Source of the DNA: Streptomyces sp. JH34 | GTDB taxonomy: Bacteria; Actinomycetota; Actinomycetes; Streptomycetales; Streptomycetaceae | Length of the DNA: 64,000 nt | Reading direction: 5' to 3' | Assembly: GCF_029428875.1 (NCBI RefSeq) | Contig: NZ_JAJSOO010000001.1 | Span: 1,054,001-1,118,000 of the forward strand | Shown: in pieces, positions 44,861 through 53,404 of the stretch | Layout of the letters: every line of letters starts with the position of its first letter | Position numbering within the stretch: the stretch's first letter is position 1 | The notes under the pieces: generated by a model | Database searches by the model: none | Told to the model about the DNA's origin: nothing | Seen by the model: only the letters and a program-made list of their open reading frames with translations | Translations under genes and position numbers: made by a program

Positions 44861-45295
44861 ATGCATATCTCCGCGAAGGCGGACTACGCCACGCGGGCCC
44901 TTCTGGAGCTCGCGAGTGATCCCGGCCGTCCGCTCTCCTGTGAAGCCATCGCCTCCTCGCAGGAGATTCCGTTCAGATTCCTGAAATCCGTGGTGGGCGA
45001 ACTCCGCAGGGCCGGGCTGGTGCGCAGCCGGCGCGGCTGCGAGGGGGGTTACTGGCTGGGCAGACCGGCCGAGGAGATCGCGCTGCTGGACGTCGTGCGC
45101 GCCGTCGACGGTGAACTGCTCACCCTGCGCGGTGAGTCGCTGAGCGCGCTCGACTACCCGGGCCCGGCGGTGGGGCTGCCCGGGGTGTGGAGACAGGTCG
45201 AGTCGGAGGCCGCGGCGGTCCTCGGCGCGCTCACGCTGGCGGCGCTGCTGCCCGCCGACGTACGCGAACGGCCCTCCGCGGTCGGTGCCGCGTGA
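44861..45295 (+). CDS. Rrf2-family transcriptional regulator
   Basis: A 144-residue regulator starting HISAKADYATRALLELASD, the standard Rrf2 N-terminus. The winged helix continues through LSCEAIASSQEIPFRFLKSV, GELRRAGLVRSRRGCEGGYW and IALLDVVRAVDGEL. The Cys cluster that binds Fe-S in IscR and NsrR is not present: only Cys at residues ~28 and ~58 are seen. It is therefore closer to CymR-type members, which sense cysteine through protein partners. Its stop overlaps the next gene's GTG by 4 bp (GTGA). It lies just upstream of a sulfur-type operon. Confidence 0.88.
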   Translation: MHISAKADYATRALLELASDPGRPLSCEAIASSQEIPFRFLKSVVGELRRAGLVRSRRGCEGGYWLGRPAEEIALLDVVRAVDGELLTLRGESLSALDYPGPAVGLPGVWRQVESEAAAVLGALTLAALLPADVRERPSAVGAA

Positions 45296-46200
45296 GCGTC
45301 GGGCCGGGTGCGCCGCTGATGGAGGTGGTGGAGTACACCGATCCGATGTGCCCCTGGGCGTGGGGCTCGGATCCGGCCTTCCGCAGGCTGCGGACCGCGC
45401 TGGACGGCCGGGTCCGCTGGCGGCGTGCGTACGCGGTCCTCTTCGACGACGAGGACGACCCGGCACCCGATCCCGCTGCCGAGACCGCCCACTACGCGAG
45501 GTACGTCGAGGAGATCACCGCGCACACCCGAGCGCCTCGTGCCGCCCGGCTGAGCCGGGTCGCGGCGAGTTCCTGGCCGTCGTCGCTCGTTGCCGCCGCC
45601 GCCGAGCTCCAGGGACCGGACGTGGCCGACCGGGCCCTGCGCCGGCTCCGGGAGAGCGTCTTCGTGCTCGGTGAACCGGCGGACACCATGGAGACCGCGG
45701 TGTCCGCCACGCGCGGCGTCCAGGGCCTGGACCCGGTGCGGCTCAGGTCGGACGCGGGGTCGCCCGGGGTGCTGGAACGGGTGCGTGCCGACCGTGCGGA
45801 GGCGCGGCGGCCGGTCCCCGAAGTCCTGTCCGTGCGGAGCGGATCGCCGCATCCGGGCGCGGCGAAGGAGACGTTCGACGGCGGGTACCGGTACGCCTTG
45901 CCCACGCTGCTGCTGCGCACCCCGTCGGGACGTCGCGTGGTCCCCGGATGGCGGCCGTACGCGGCCTACGCGGGGGCCGTCGACGAGCTCTGCGCGGGGC
46001 TCCTGGACGGCTCCCCCGCGCTCTCCCCGTCGGAGGCGCTGGAGCGCCACCGGAGCCTGACCGGGCCGGAGCGCCACCTGCTGGCGGCGGGGGCGTGGCC
46101 CCCGGCGGGTGCGGTCCCGCTGGACACCGCGAACGGCCCTATGTGGCTGCATCCTGACGAACGGTCAGTGCATCCGTCGGACCTTCCCGGCCTTCCGTAG
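45292..46200 (+). CDS. DsbA/FrnE-like thioredoxin-fold protein
   Basis: A 302-residue cytosolic protein of the DsbA/FrnE superfamily. The N-terminal strand and active site are MEVVEYTDPMCPWAWGSDPA; the redox motif is C-P-W-A, so only one Cys is available instead of CxxC. Then comes a helical insertion domain (VAASSWPSSLVAAAAELQGP, ALRRLRESVFVLGEPADTME) and the returning thioredoxin strand YALPTLLLRTPSGRRVV. Co-translated with the Rrf2 regulator (GTGA overlap), it may signal thiol or redox state to it. No signal peptide is visible. Confidence 0.8.
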   Translation: MSVGPGAPLMEVVEYTDPMCPWAWGSDPAFRRLRTALDGRVRWRRAYAVLFDDEDDPAPDPAAETAHYARYVEEITAHTRAPRAARLSRVAASSWPSSLVAAAAELQGPDVADRALRRLRESVFVLGEPADTMETAVSATRGVQGLDPVRLRSDAGSPGVLERVRADRAEARRPVPEVLSVRSGSPHPGAAKETFDGGYRYALPTLLLRTPSGRRVVPGWRPYAAYAGAVDELCAGLLDGSPALSPSEALERHRSLTGPERHLLAAGAWPPAGAVPLDTANGPMWLHPDERSVHPSDLPGLP

Positions 46201-46238
46201 CGCTCTGATCTGCGGTTGAGTCCCGTCCCGCTGAATGA

Positions 46239-46286
46239 GACACCAATGGGTGTCCATTGACAGGCGTGGACGGCTGCCGCAAGGAT
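46239..46286 (+). promoter_or_regulatory. Promoter and palindromic operator of the sulfur-type operon
   Basis: GACACC-AATG-GGTGTC (46239-46254) is a perfect 6+6 dyad directly against the -35 box TTGACA (46257-46262). AAGGAT (46281-46286) is a fair -10 with an 18-bp spacer. The predicted transcription start falls at about 46293, on the ATG of the leader peptide. Confidence 0.6.
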
Positions 46287-46292
46287 ATGGCC

Positions 46293-46367
46293 ATGCTTTC
46301 GACGCACCCCGGTGTGGTGTGCCGCTACGTGGACCTGCGGCGCACCTCCAGCGCACTCTGTCGCTGA
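46293..46367 (+). CDS. Short Cys-containing leader peptide
   Basis: A 24-codon reading frame, too short for routine gene calling: LSTHPGVVCRYVDLRRTSSA after the initial Met, then LCR and TGA. The RYVDLRRTSSALCR ending closely matches the short actinobacterial leader peptides found ahead of sulfur assimilation and transport genes, which end in a V-D-L-x-R-x-x-S-A-L-C-R motif. Its two Cys codons, one next to the stop, suit cysteine-dependent attenuation. The ATG coincides with the predicted transcription start; an in-frame ATG at 46287 is less likely. Confidence 0.75.
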   Translation: MLSTHPGVVCRYVDLRRTSSALCR

Positions 46368-46683
46368 CCGCCCACCACCCCCCTTCCACAGGCGCTGTCT
46401 GACGTCCGTCGGCAGCACCGGGCCCGCGCCGGTCCGCTGAATCCGCGCCTGTCCTCCGCGCAGGCTTCCCGCCCCCGGTCGCGTCTTTCGTCGTATCCCC
46501 GTGCAGGGCCGTGCCACCTCGGCGTCCTGCCGGGGCCGCTCCCGCCCAGCCGTGCGCCGTCGCCTCGATGACGCATGCGGGCACACGCGACGACAGTTCC
46601 GTGCGAGTGCCGCGCCGCCCTTCCCGCGCTCCCCCGCTTCCCCCTGCCCTCTTCCGGGCCGGGGGCTCATCAGAGAGATCGAG
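46368..46683 (+). other. 316-nt leader between the peptide and the ABC operon
   Basis: No gene is supported. The stretch is pyrimidine-rich (CCCGCGCTCCCCCGCTTCCC near 46629) and would lie in the mRNA between the leader peptide and the first structural gene. Anti-terminator or Rho-dependent attenuation is plausible, but no textbook hairpin plus U-run is visible. Confidence 0.45.
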
Positions 46684-48255
46684 ATGCCCGCACGACTCAC
46701 GCCCCGACACCGACCGGACGTACGGTCGGCCCGAAGGACGGGCGGCCTGAGGGCCGCAGCCCTCGGAACCGCCCTTGTCGCCCTGCTCGTCCCGGCTCTG
46801 AGCGCCTGCGGCGGCAGTGCCTCGTCGGCGGCCGGCGGCGCCACCCTGAAATGGGCCTCTTCCTATTTCCCGGGCCACTGGGACCCGGTGGTGTCGGGGA
46901 GCGGTGCACAGTTCCGCGAACTCGCGCTGGTGTACGCCTCGTTGACGCGAACCGACGGGGAGGGCAAGGCCGTCCCGGACCTCGCCGAGAGCTGGGAGTA
47001 CAACGAGAAGGGTGACCGGATCACCTTCCACGTACGTCCCGGGCTGACGTTCAGCGACGGCGAGCCGGTGGACGGCGCGGCCGTGAAGGCCGCCGTCGAG
47101 CGTGCGCAGAAGCAGAAGAACTCCGCGCTCTTCGGTGACCTGACGTCGATCGGATCCGTGACGGCCGACGGTCTGGACGCCACGCTCGCTCTCACCCAGG
47201 TCGACTACCAGATACCGCAGTTGCTCGGTGAGCGCGTCCTGCAGATCGCCAGTCCGAAGGCGGCGGCGAACCCCACGGAGCTGGACCAGGCCCCCGTCGG
47301 CGCCGGGCCCTTCGTCATCGACCAGCTGGTCCCGGGCACCAAGGCGGTCCTGCGGAAGAACCCCGACTACTGGGACGCGGAGAACATCCACATCGACAAC
47401 GTCGAGCTGGTGTCCGCCCCCGACGCCTCCACCGTCGTCTCGGGCCTCCAGACCGGTGTCTACAACTTCGCCGACCTCGACCCGAGCCAGGCCACCGCCG
47501 CCGGCAAAGCGGGGCTGGACGTGTTCACCCTGCCCGGCTTCAACGCCTCCAACATCAGCCTGAACGTCAACAAGGCGCCGTTCGACGACGACAGGGTCGT
47601 CGACGCGCTCCGCCACGCGGTCAACCGCAAGGAGTTCGTCGACAAGCTGACGTTCGGTCACGGTGAGACGACCGACCAGCCGTTCCCGAAGGGCTACGTC
47701 GCCTACGACTCCGCGTCGGAGAACGCCTACCCCTACGATCCGGCGAGGTCGAGGAAGCTCCTCGCCGAGGCGGGTCACAAGCCCGGCGACATCAAGCTGG
47801 ACCTGGTCATCCCCGCGGAGGACCCGCAGGCCGAGATCGTCCAGTCACAGCTGGCCGCCGTGGGCGTCGAGGTCACCATCAAGATCGACAAGAACTGGGC
47901 CACCCCCTTCTTCGCCAAGGACCTGGCCTTCTCCCTGTACTCGACGACGGGGCGTGACTCCGCGGTGCAGACCCTCACCGCCCACTTCGGCCCCGACGGC
48001 CCGCTGAACCTCAGCACTCCCTACGAACCGGAGGGCTTCGAGGAGGCCGTCGCCAAGGTGCGCCGGACACCGCTGGACGCGCCCGAATACCCGCGGGTCC
48101 TCCAGGCTGCCACGCGCGCGGGCCTCGAGAGCAGGGCCCTGATCTTCACCTTCTCCTCGCCCAACCTCTTCGCCAAGAGCAAGGGCCTGTCCGACCTGCC
48201 GGAGAACCCCGCCCACATCGACTGGACCGGCGTGAAGATCGCCGCCGGATCCTGA
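46684..48255 (+). CDS. Oligopeptide-type ABC transporter substrate-binding lipoprotein
   Basis: A 523-residue SBP of the Dpp/Opp (family 5) type. A Twin-Arg-rich leader is followed by a hydrophobic core and the lipobox LSAC-GG at about residue 40. Family 5 signatures are YASLTRTDGEGKAVPDLAES, YNEKGDRITFHVRPGLTFSD, VDALRHAVNRKEFVDKL and a C-terminal FTFSSPNLFAKSKGLSD. It binds the imported compound at the outer face. The operon's FMN monooxygenase and reductase imply an organosulfur ligand rather than a peptide. AGAGAG lies 8 bp before the ATG. It is first in an operon reading through to 54799. Confidence 0.88.
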   Translation: MPARLTPRHRPDVRSARRTGGLRAAALGTALVALLVPALSACGGSASSAAGGATLKWASSYFPGHWDPVVSGSGAQFRELALVYASLTRTDGEGKAVPDLAESWEYNEKGDRITFHVRPGLTFSDGEPVDGAAVKAAVERAQKQKNSALFGDLTSIGSVTADGLDATLALTQVDYQIPQLLGERVLQIASPKAAANPTELDQAPVGAGPFVIDQLVPGTKAVLRKNPDYWDAENIHIDNVELVSAPDASTVVSGLQTGVYNFADLDPSQATAAGKAGLDVFTLPGFNASNISLNVNKAPFDDDRVVDALRHAVNRKEFVDKLTFGHGETTDQPFPKGYVAYDSASENAYPYDPARSRKLLAEAGHKPGDIKLDLVIPAEDPQAEIVQSQLAAVGVEVTIKIDKNWATPFFAKDLAFSLYSTTGRDSAVQTLTAHFGPDGPLNLSTPYEPEGFEEAVAKVRRTPLDAPEYPRVLQAATRAGLESRALIFTFSSPNLFAKSKGLSDLPENPAHIDWTGVKIAAGS

Positions 48256-48287
48256 CCGCCCATCCACTCCAGAGAGGGGGCAGCCCC

Positions 48288-49316
48288 ATGACGACCACCA
48301 CACAGGAGGTGGACGCCGAGCGCCGCCGCCGGCTCGCCACGGCCACGGCCCGGCACGCGGCGGGGCGGGTGGCAGCCGCCCTGGGACGGTCGGTGGCGAT
48401 CTTCGTTCCGGTGTTCCTGGTGGCGACCTTCGTGACGTTCGCGTTGCGGTCCATGAGCGGGCTCAGCCCGGCACGGATCCAGCTGGGCGAGGAGGCGACC
48501 CCCGAGGCGATCCAGCGCGTCGAGGCCGAGTGGGGGCTCGACCAGCCCTTCCTGACGCAGTACTGGAACTGGTTCACCGATGTCCTGCGCGGACAGCTCG
48601 GCACCAGCTGGGTCAACGGGGCCGACATCTCCACACTGATCGGCCTCGGACTGGGAGTCAGCCTCTCGGTCGCCACCTTCGCGCTGCTCATCGGTGTGGT
48701 CGGCGGCTTCGTCCTCGGTACGGTGGCCGCGCTCCGGCGCACCACGGTCGTCGACCGGGCGATCACCGGCTTCGTCACCGTGATCTCGGTGATGCCGGCC
48801 TTCGTCGTCGGCATCGTGCTGGTGGCGGTCCTCGCGGTGGGGTTCGGCCTGTTCCCCTCGGCCGGGTACACACCGGCCGAGCAGGGAGTCGGTCCGTGGC
48901 TCGCCCACATCACGCTCCCCGCGCTCGCGCTGAGCTTCGACGTCATCGCCGATGTCGCCCGTCAGCTGCGGTCCAGCCTGATCGCCGCCTACGGCGAGAA
49001 CTACGTGACGGGCGCGGTGGTCCGGGGGCTGAGCCCTCGGCGGATCTTCTTCGGGCACGTCCTGCGCAACGGCCTCGGGCCCGCCCTCGCCACGATCGGC
49101 CAGAAGTTCCCGGCCCTGGTCGGCGCCTCCGTGGTCACGGAGTGGATCTTCGGCCTCCAGGGCTTCGGCCGGTTCGCCAACGACTCGGCGCAGGCCGGTG
49201 ACGTGCCCGCCGTGCAGGGCGTGCTCGTGGTGTCGATCGTGCTGGTCGTCTCCTTCAACCTGATCATCAACCTGGTGCTGGCGCGTGTGATGCCGGCCTC
49301 CCAGAGGGGGGTATGA
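48288..49316 (+). CDS. Oligopeptide-type ABC transporter permease (DppB-like)
   Basis: A 342-residue permease with about six membrane helices after a ~35-residue polar N-terminus. It has the DppB pattern EAIQRVEAEWGLDQPFLTQY, then YWNWFTDVLRGQLGTSWVNG and the cytosolic coupling EAA region SSLIAAYGENYVTGAVVRGL followed by SPRRIFFGHVLRNGLGP. AGAGAGGGGG lies 8 bp before the ATG. The stop overlaps the next permease start by 4 bp. It forms the channel with the DppC-like partner. Confidence 0.9.
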   Translation: MTTTTQEVDAERRRRLATATARHAAGRVAAALGRSVAIFVPVFLVATFVTFALRSMSGLSPARIQLGEEATPEAIQRVEAEWGLDQPFLTQYWNWFTDVLRGQLGTSWVNGADISTLIGLGLGVSLSVATFALLIGVVGGFVLGTVAALRRTTVVDRAITGFVTVISVMPAFVVGIVLVAVLAVGFGLFPSAGYTPAEQGVGPWLAHITLPALALSFDVIADVARQLRSSLIAAYGENYVTGAVVRGLSPRRIFFGHVLRNGLGPALATIGQKFPALVGASVVTEWIFGLQGFGRFANDSAQAGDVPAVQGVLVVSIVLVVSFNLIINLVLARVMPASQRGV

Positions 49317-50206
49317 CGATGGTGCGCCGCGTCCTCTCACTCACATCCGGCCGGATCGCCGTGGCGATCCTCGTGCTGATCGCCCTGCTCGCGGTCTGCG
49401 GACCCTGGCTCGCCCCGCAGGACCCCCTGGCGACCAGCGACAACACCCTGGCCTCGGCCTCTGGCACCCACTGGCTGGGGACGGACTACCTGGGGCGTGA
49501 CGTGTTCAGCCGCCTCCTGGACGGTTCACGGATCAGCGTGCTCGGATCGCTGGAGGTCGCGCTCACGGCCCTGGTCGTCGGAGCGGTCCCCGGCATCCTG
49601 TCGGTCTATTCCGGGCGGGCCTTCGAATGGCTGACCCTCCGTCTGGCAGACACCCTGGTCGCCCTGCCGTTCCTGTTGTTCGCCATCGCGGTGATCGCAC
49701 TGCTCGGCAACGGCATCACCCAGGCCATGCTCGTCACGGGCGCCCTGGTCTCCCCGCTCTTCTACCGGGTGTCCAGGGCCGCCACCCTGGCCGTGGCCCG
49801 CTCCCCGTACGTGGAGGCCGCGGTCATCTCCGGCGCCTCCGTGAGCTGGGTCGTCCGCCGCCACGTCTGGGTCAAGGTGCTCCCGCCGATCGCGGTGGCG
49901 CTCGCCCAGACCATCGGCGTGGGCTTCGTCATCGTGTCGAGCCTGACCTTCCTCGGTATCGGCGTCCAGCCGCCGGCACCCACCTGGGGCGGTCTGCTCG
50001 CCTCCGACCTGGGCTATCTCAGCCACCAGCCCTGGGCCCCGGTGGCACCCGCCCTGCTGATCATGGTCACGGTCTGGGCGTGCAACCTGCTCGCCGACGC
50101 CATCCGTGACGTCTCCGGCGAAGCGGGCCGGGCGTTGGTCGACAGGCGCAAGTCCCGTGCCCGCACCGGCACATCCGCCCCCGTCCCCGTGGGAGGTTCC
50201 CGATGA
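49313..50206 (+). CDS. Oligopeptide-type ABC transporter permease (DppC-like)
   Basis: A 297-residue permease. The DppC signatures are HWLGTDYLGRDVFSRLLDGS after the first helix, GSLEVALTALVVGAVPGILS, the coupling loop SPYVEAAVISGASVSWVVRR, and LTFLGIGVQPPAPTWGGLL near the end. About six helices are visible. It overlaps the previous permease and the following ATPase by 4 bp on each side, so the four transporter genes are translationally chained. Confidence 0.9.
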   Translation: MTMVRRVLSLTSGRIAVAILVLIALLAVCGPWLAPQDPLATSDNTLASASGTHWLGTDYLGRDVFSRLLDGSRISVLGSLEVALTALVVGAVPGILSVYSGRAFEWLTLRLADTLVALPFLLFAIAVIALLGNGITQAMLVTGALVSPLFYRVSRAATLAVARSPYVEAAVISGASVSWVVRRHVWVKVLPPIAVALAQTIGVGFVIVSSLTFLGIGVQPPAPTWGGLLASDLGYLSHQPWAPVAPALLIMVTVWACNLLADAIRDVSGEAGRALVDRRKSRARTGTSAPVPVGGSR

Positions 50207-51102
50207 GGACCCTGTCCCAGAACACCGCCCCCGACCGCGCCGAGGAGTACACGGCCACCGAGTCCGGCTCCCCAGCCGCCCCGGCCGCCACGCCGGTGAT
50301 CGCCGTCCGGGACGTACGCGTCAGCGACCGGGTCACCGGACGGGAGATCGTCCACGGCGTCGGCTTCGACCTGACCCCCGGCAGGGCGGTCGGCATCGTC
50401 GGAGAGTCCGGCAGCGGTAAGACCCTCACCTGCCGTGCGGTGCTCGGTATCCTGCCGCCGCACTTCGAGGTCTCCGGCGGTCGTGTCGAGATCGACGGCA
50501 CCGACATCGCCTCCCTGACGCGACGTCAGTGGACGTCCCTGCGGGGCACCACGGTCGGCGCCGTGTTCCAGGACCCGGCGTCCTACCTCAACCCGTCGAT
50601 CCGTGTGGGCGCCCAGATCGCCGAGGTCATCCGGGTCAAGAACGGGGTGAAGCGGCGCGAGGCACGCAGGCAGGCCCTCGAACTCCTCGTGGCGGTACGG
50701 CTCCGGGACCCGGAGCTGGTCTACGGGCAGTACACCTACGAGCTGTCCGGCGGCATGCTCCAGCGCGTCCTGATCGCGGCGGCCATCGCCGTCGAACCGC
50801 GGGCCCTCATCGCCGACGAGGCCACGACCGCACTCGACGTCACGGTCCAGGCGGAGATCCTCGACCTGCTGGCGGAACTGCGCGAGCGCACCGGCCTGGC
50901 GCTCGTCGTCGTCTCCCACGACCTGGCCGTGGTCGCCCAGCTCTGCGACGAGGTCCTCGTCATGCGGCAGGGCGAGGTGGTGGAGCAGGGCCCGACACAC
51001 TCCGTCCTGCACGACCCGCAGCACGAGTACACCCGGCTGCTCATCGCCGAGCACGAGAGCTACGGCCTGGACAGGTTCCTCACCGGCCAGGAGGCGTCAT
51101 GA
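50203..51102 (+). CDS. Oligopeptide-type ABC transporter ATPase (DppD-like)
   Basis: A 299-residue ATPase. Walker A is GESGSGKT, the Q-loop is in GAVFQDPASYLNPSIRVGAQ, the signature is LSGGMLQRVLIAAAIAVEP, Walker B is ALIADEATTALDVT and the switch His is in VVVSHDLAVVAQLCDEV. The C-terminal DPQHEYTRLLIAEH is the usual Opp/Dpp ending, though the iron-sulfur Cys motif seen in many DppD proteins is missing. ATGA overlap with the next ATPase gene. Confidence 0.92.
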   Translation: MRTLSQNTAPDRAEEYTATESGSPAAPAATPVIAVRDVRVSDRVTGREIVHGVGFDLTPGRAVGIVGESGSGKTLTCRAVLGILPPHFEVSGGRVEIDGTDIASLTRRQWTSLRGTTVGAVFQDPASYLNPSIRVGAQIAEVIRVKNGVKRREARRQALELLVAVRLRDPELVYGQYTYELSGGMLQRVLIAAAIAVEPRALIADEATTALDVTVQAEILDLLAELRERTGLALVVVSHDLAVVAQLCDEVLVMRQGEVVEQGPTHSVLHDPQHEYTRLLIAEHESYGLDRFLTGQEAS

Positions 51103-51959
51103 CCGTCACCGCACCGGAGAAGGGGTCCGGCGGCCGTGCGGCGCCCGTCCTGGACATCGAGAGCCTGGAGGTCCGTTACGGCCGTGGGCGCCGGGGCCGT
51201 AGCGCGCTGCGAGGGGTCTCGCTGAGCGTCGCGCCCGGGGAGACCGTCGGCGTCATCGGCGAGACCGGCTCGGGGAAGTCCACGCTGGCTCGCGCCGTGC
51301 TCGGTCTCGTACGGCCCTCGGCGGGCTCGATCCGGGTCGGCGGCGAGGACGTCACCGGATTCGGCGACCGCCAGTGGCGCGGCCTGCGCCGACGCGGCGT
51401 CGTCCAGTACGTCTTCCAGGATCCGCTGCGCAGCCTCGACCCGGACCTCACCGTCGAGGACTCCCTGACCGAACCGCTCCTCATCCAGGGGGTGCCGCGC
51501 ACGGAGGCGGTGGAGCGGGCCCGTGCGTTCCTCGACCGGGTCCACCTGTCCGCGGAACTGCTCGGCCGGCTGCCCGGAGAGCTCTCCGGCGGCCAGCGCC
51601 AGCGCGTCGCCGTGGCCCGCGCCCTCGTCACCGAGCCGGCCCTGGTCATCCTCGACGAACCGGTCAGCGCCCTGGACTCCGCCAACCGCGTCCAGGTCCT
51701 GGAGATCCTGAAGGAGCTCCGCGCCTCCGGCACGTCCCTCGTCTTCATCTCCCACGACCTCGGCTCCATCGCCGGGACCGCCGACCGCGTCGCCGTGCTC
51801 TACAGGGGTGAGCTCGTCGAGGTGGGAGCGGCCCGTGACGTGATCAGCCACCCGCGGCACGCGTACACACGCCTGCTCGTCGGCTCCGCGCCGACGCTGC
51901 GCACACCGACCGCCTCCCGGTCCGAGCGCGAGGCCCTGCGCGCGCGACTGAGCGGCTGA
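51099..51959 (+). CDS. Oligopeptide-type ABC transporter ATPase (DppF-like)
   Basis: A 286-residue ATPase and second motor of the importer. Walker A is GETGSGKST, the Q-loop lies in VQYVFQDPLRSLDPDLTVED, the signature is LSGGQRQRVAVARALVTEP, Walker B is VILDEPVSALDS, and the switch His is in FISHDLGSIAGTADRV. It ends HPRHAYTRLLVGS plus an Arg-rich tail. The ATG at 51099 overlaps the previous stop. The monooxygenase gene follows after 56 bp. Confidence 0.92.
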   Translation: MTVTAPEKGSGGRAAPVLDIESLEVRYGRGRRGRSALRGVSLSVAPGETVGVIGETGSGKSTLARAVLGLVRPSAGSIRVGGEDVTGFGDRQWRGLRRRGVVQYVFQDPLRSLDPDLTVEDSLTEPLLIQGVPRTEAVERARAFLDRVHLSAELLGRLPGELSGGQRQRVAVARALVTEPALVILDEPVSALDSANRVQVLEILKELRASGTSLVFISHDLGSIAGTADRVAVLYRGELVEVGAARDVISHPRHAYTRLLVGSAPTLRTPTASRSEREALRARLSG

Positions 51960-52015
51960 CAGCAGCGTTTCCGGCCCCCTTCGCATCCCCGCAGCACCAC
52001 TGAGAGGAACACCCC

Positions 52016-53356
52016 ATGTCCCGCAGGATCCATCTCGCACTGCACCCGTACGGCGTCGGGGGCCCCGGCCAGCACGGCCTCTGGAAGGACCCGGCCGTCG
52101 CGAAGAACGCCAGCATCGACATCAACTACTACATCCAGCAGGCCCGGGCCGCCGAACACGCCCTGTTCGACGCGCTGTTCGTCGTCGACAGCCAGTTCAT
52201 CAACGCGACCTACCCGTCGCACTACCTGAACCGGCTGGAGCCACTCACCCTGCTCTCCGCCGTCGCCACCCACACCAGGAACATCGGCCTCGTCGGCACC
52301 GCGAGCTCGACCTACAACTCGCCGTTCAACCTCGCCCGCCGGTTCGCCTCCCTCGACCACATCAGCGGCGGGCGTGCCGGCTGGAACGTGGTGACCAGCT
52401 TCGACACCGGTACGTCGAAGAACTTCGGGCTCGACGAGCACCTCGACTACGCCACGCGCTACGGCCGCGCCCTGGAATTCGTGCAGGTCGCGCGGGGCCT
52501 GTGGGACTCCTACGAGGACGACGCCTTCCCGGCCGACGTGGAGCGCGGCGTCTTCCTCGACCCGTCCAGGCTGCACGCGCTGGACCACACCGGAGAGCAC
52601 TTCAAGGTCGCCGGACCGCTCAACATCTCCCGGTCCCCGCAGGGCCAGCCCGTCATCTTCCAGGCCGGGGTCTCCGCAGAGGGCCGCGACCTCGCCGCGC
52701 GCGTCGCCGAGGGCGTCTACGCCCCGGGCGGCACGCTGGAGCAGGCCCAGGAGTACTACGCCGACATCAAGAAGCGCACCGCGGCACACGGGCGGAACCC
52801 CGACCACATCAAGGTCCTCATCCACGGCGGTCCGATCGTGGGGGCGACCGACGAGGAGGCCCGGCGCCGCGAGCGGGAGATCTTCGAGGAGGACAACGAC
52901 TTCGCGAGCAATCTCGCGCTCCTGGGGCGTTCGTTCGGCGCGTACGACTTCAGCGCGCACGACCTGGACGCCCCGTTCCCGGACGTCGCCCACCTCGCGG
53001 AGAAGGGCGGCCGGACGGGCGCCGCCAAGATCATCGAGCGGGCGAAGGCGGAGAACCTGTCGCTGCGTCAGGTCGCCGACTCCGTCAACGCGTTCCGCCG
53101 CTCACCGTTCGTCGGAGCGCCCGGGACCGTCGCCGACACCATCGAGCAGTGGTACGACGCGGGCACCCTGGACGGCATCAACCTGGCCTTCCGGAACCAC
53201 GACGACCTCGACCGCTTCGTCGACGGTGTGGTGCCGCTCCTGCAGAAGCGCGGCCTGTTCCGGACCGAGTACGAGGCGGACACCCTGCGCGGCAACCTCG
53301 GACTGCCGCTTCCCGCGAACCGCCACACCTCCGAGCGCGAGCTCGTGAACGGCTGA
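52016..53356 (+). CDS. FMNH2-dependent monooxygenase, NtaA/SnaA/DszA family
   Basis: A 446-residue luciferase-like TIM-barrel monooxygenase. Family signatures are HLALHPYGVGGPGQHGLWKD at the N-terminus, YYIQQARAAEHALFDALFVV, RFASLDHISGGRAGWNVVTS and PVIFQAGVSAEGRDLAARVA. Members use reduced FMN and O2 to cut C-S or C-N bonds in substrates such as sulfones, sulfonates or nitrilotriacetate. The FMN reductase two genes downstream supplies FMNH2. With an ABC importer upstream, the likely job is releasing sulfur from an imported compound. The precise substrate is not deducible. GAGAGGAA lies 7 bp before the ATG. Confidence 0.9.
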   Translation: MSRRIHLALHPYGVGGPGQHGLWKDPAVAKNASIDINYYIQQARAAEHALFDALFVVDSQFINATYPSHYLNRLEPLTLLSAVATHTRNIGLVGTASSTYNSPFNLARRFASLDHISGGRAGWNVVTSFDTGTSKNFGLDEHLDYATRYGRALEFVQVARGLWDSYEDDAFPADVERGVFLDPSRLHALDHTGEHFKVAGPLNISRSPQGQPVIFQAGVSAEGRDLAARVAEGVYAPGGTLEQAQEYYADIKKRTAAHGRNPDHIKVLIHGGPIVGATDEEARRREREIFEEDNDFASNLALLGRSFGAYDFSAHDLDAPFPDVAHLAEKGGRTGAAKIIERAKAENLSLRQVADSVNAFRRSPFVGAPGTVADTIEQWYDAGTLDGINLAFRNHDDLDRFVDGVVPLLQKRGLFRTEYEADTLRGNLGLPLPANRHTSERELVNG

Positions 53357-53404
53357 CCTGGTCCGCGAACCCCCCGAGCACGCACGCACACGCAGGAGTC
53401 CGAG

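Noticed and set aside
46287..46292. ATG 46287 as start of the leader peptide
   Set aside because: It would begin upstream of the predicted transcription start; ATG 46293 fits both a leaderless start and the AAGG spacing.
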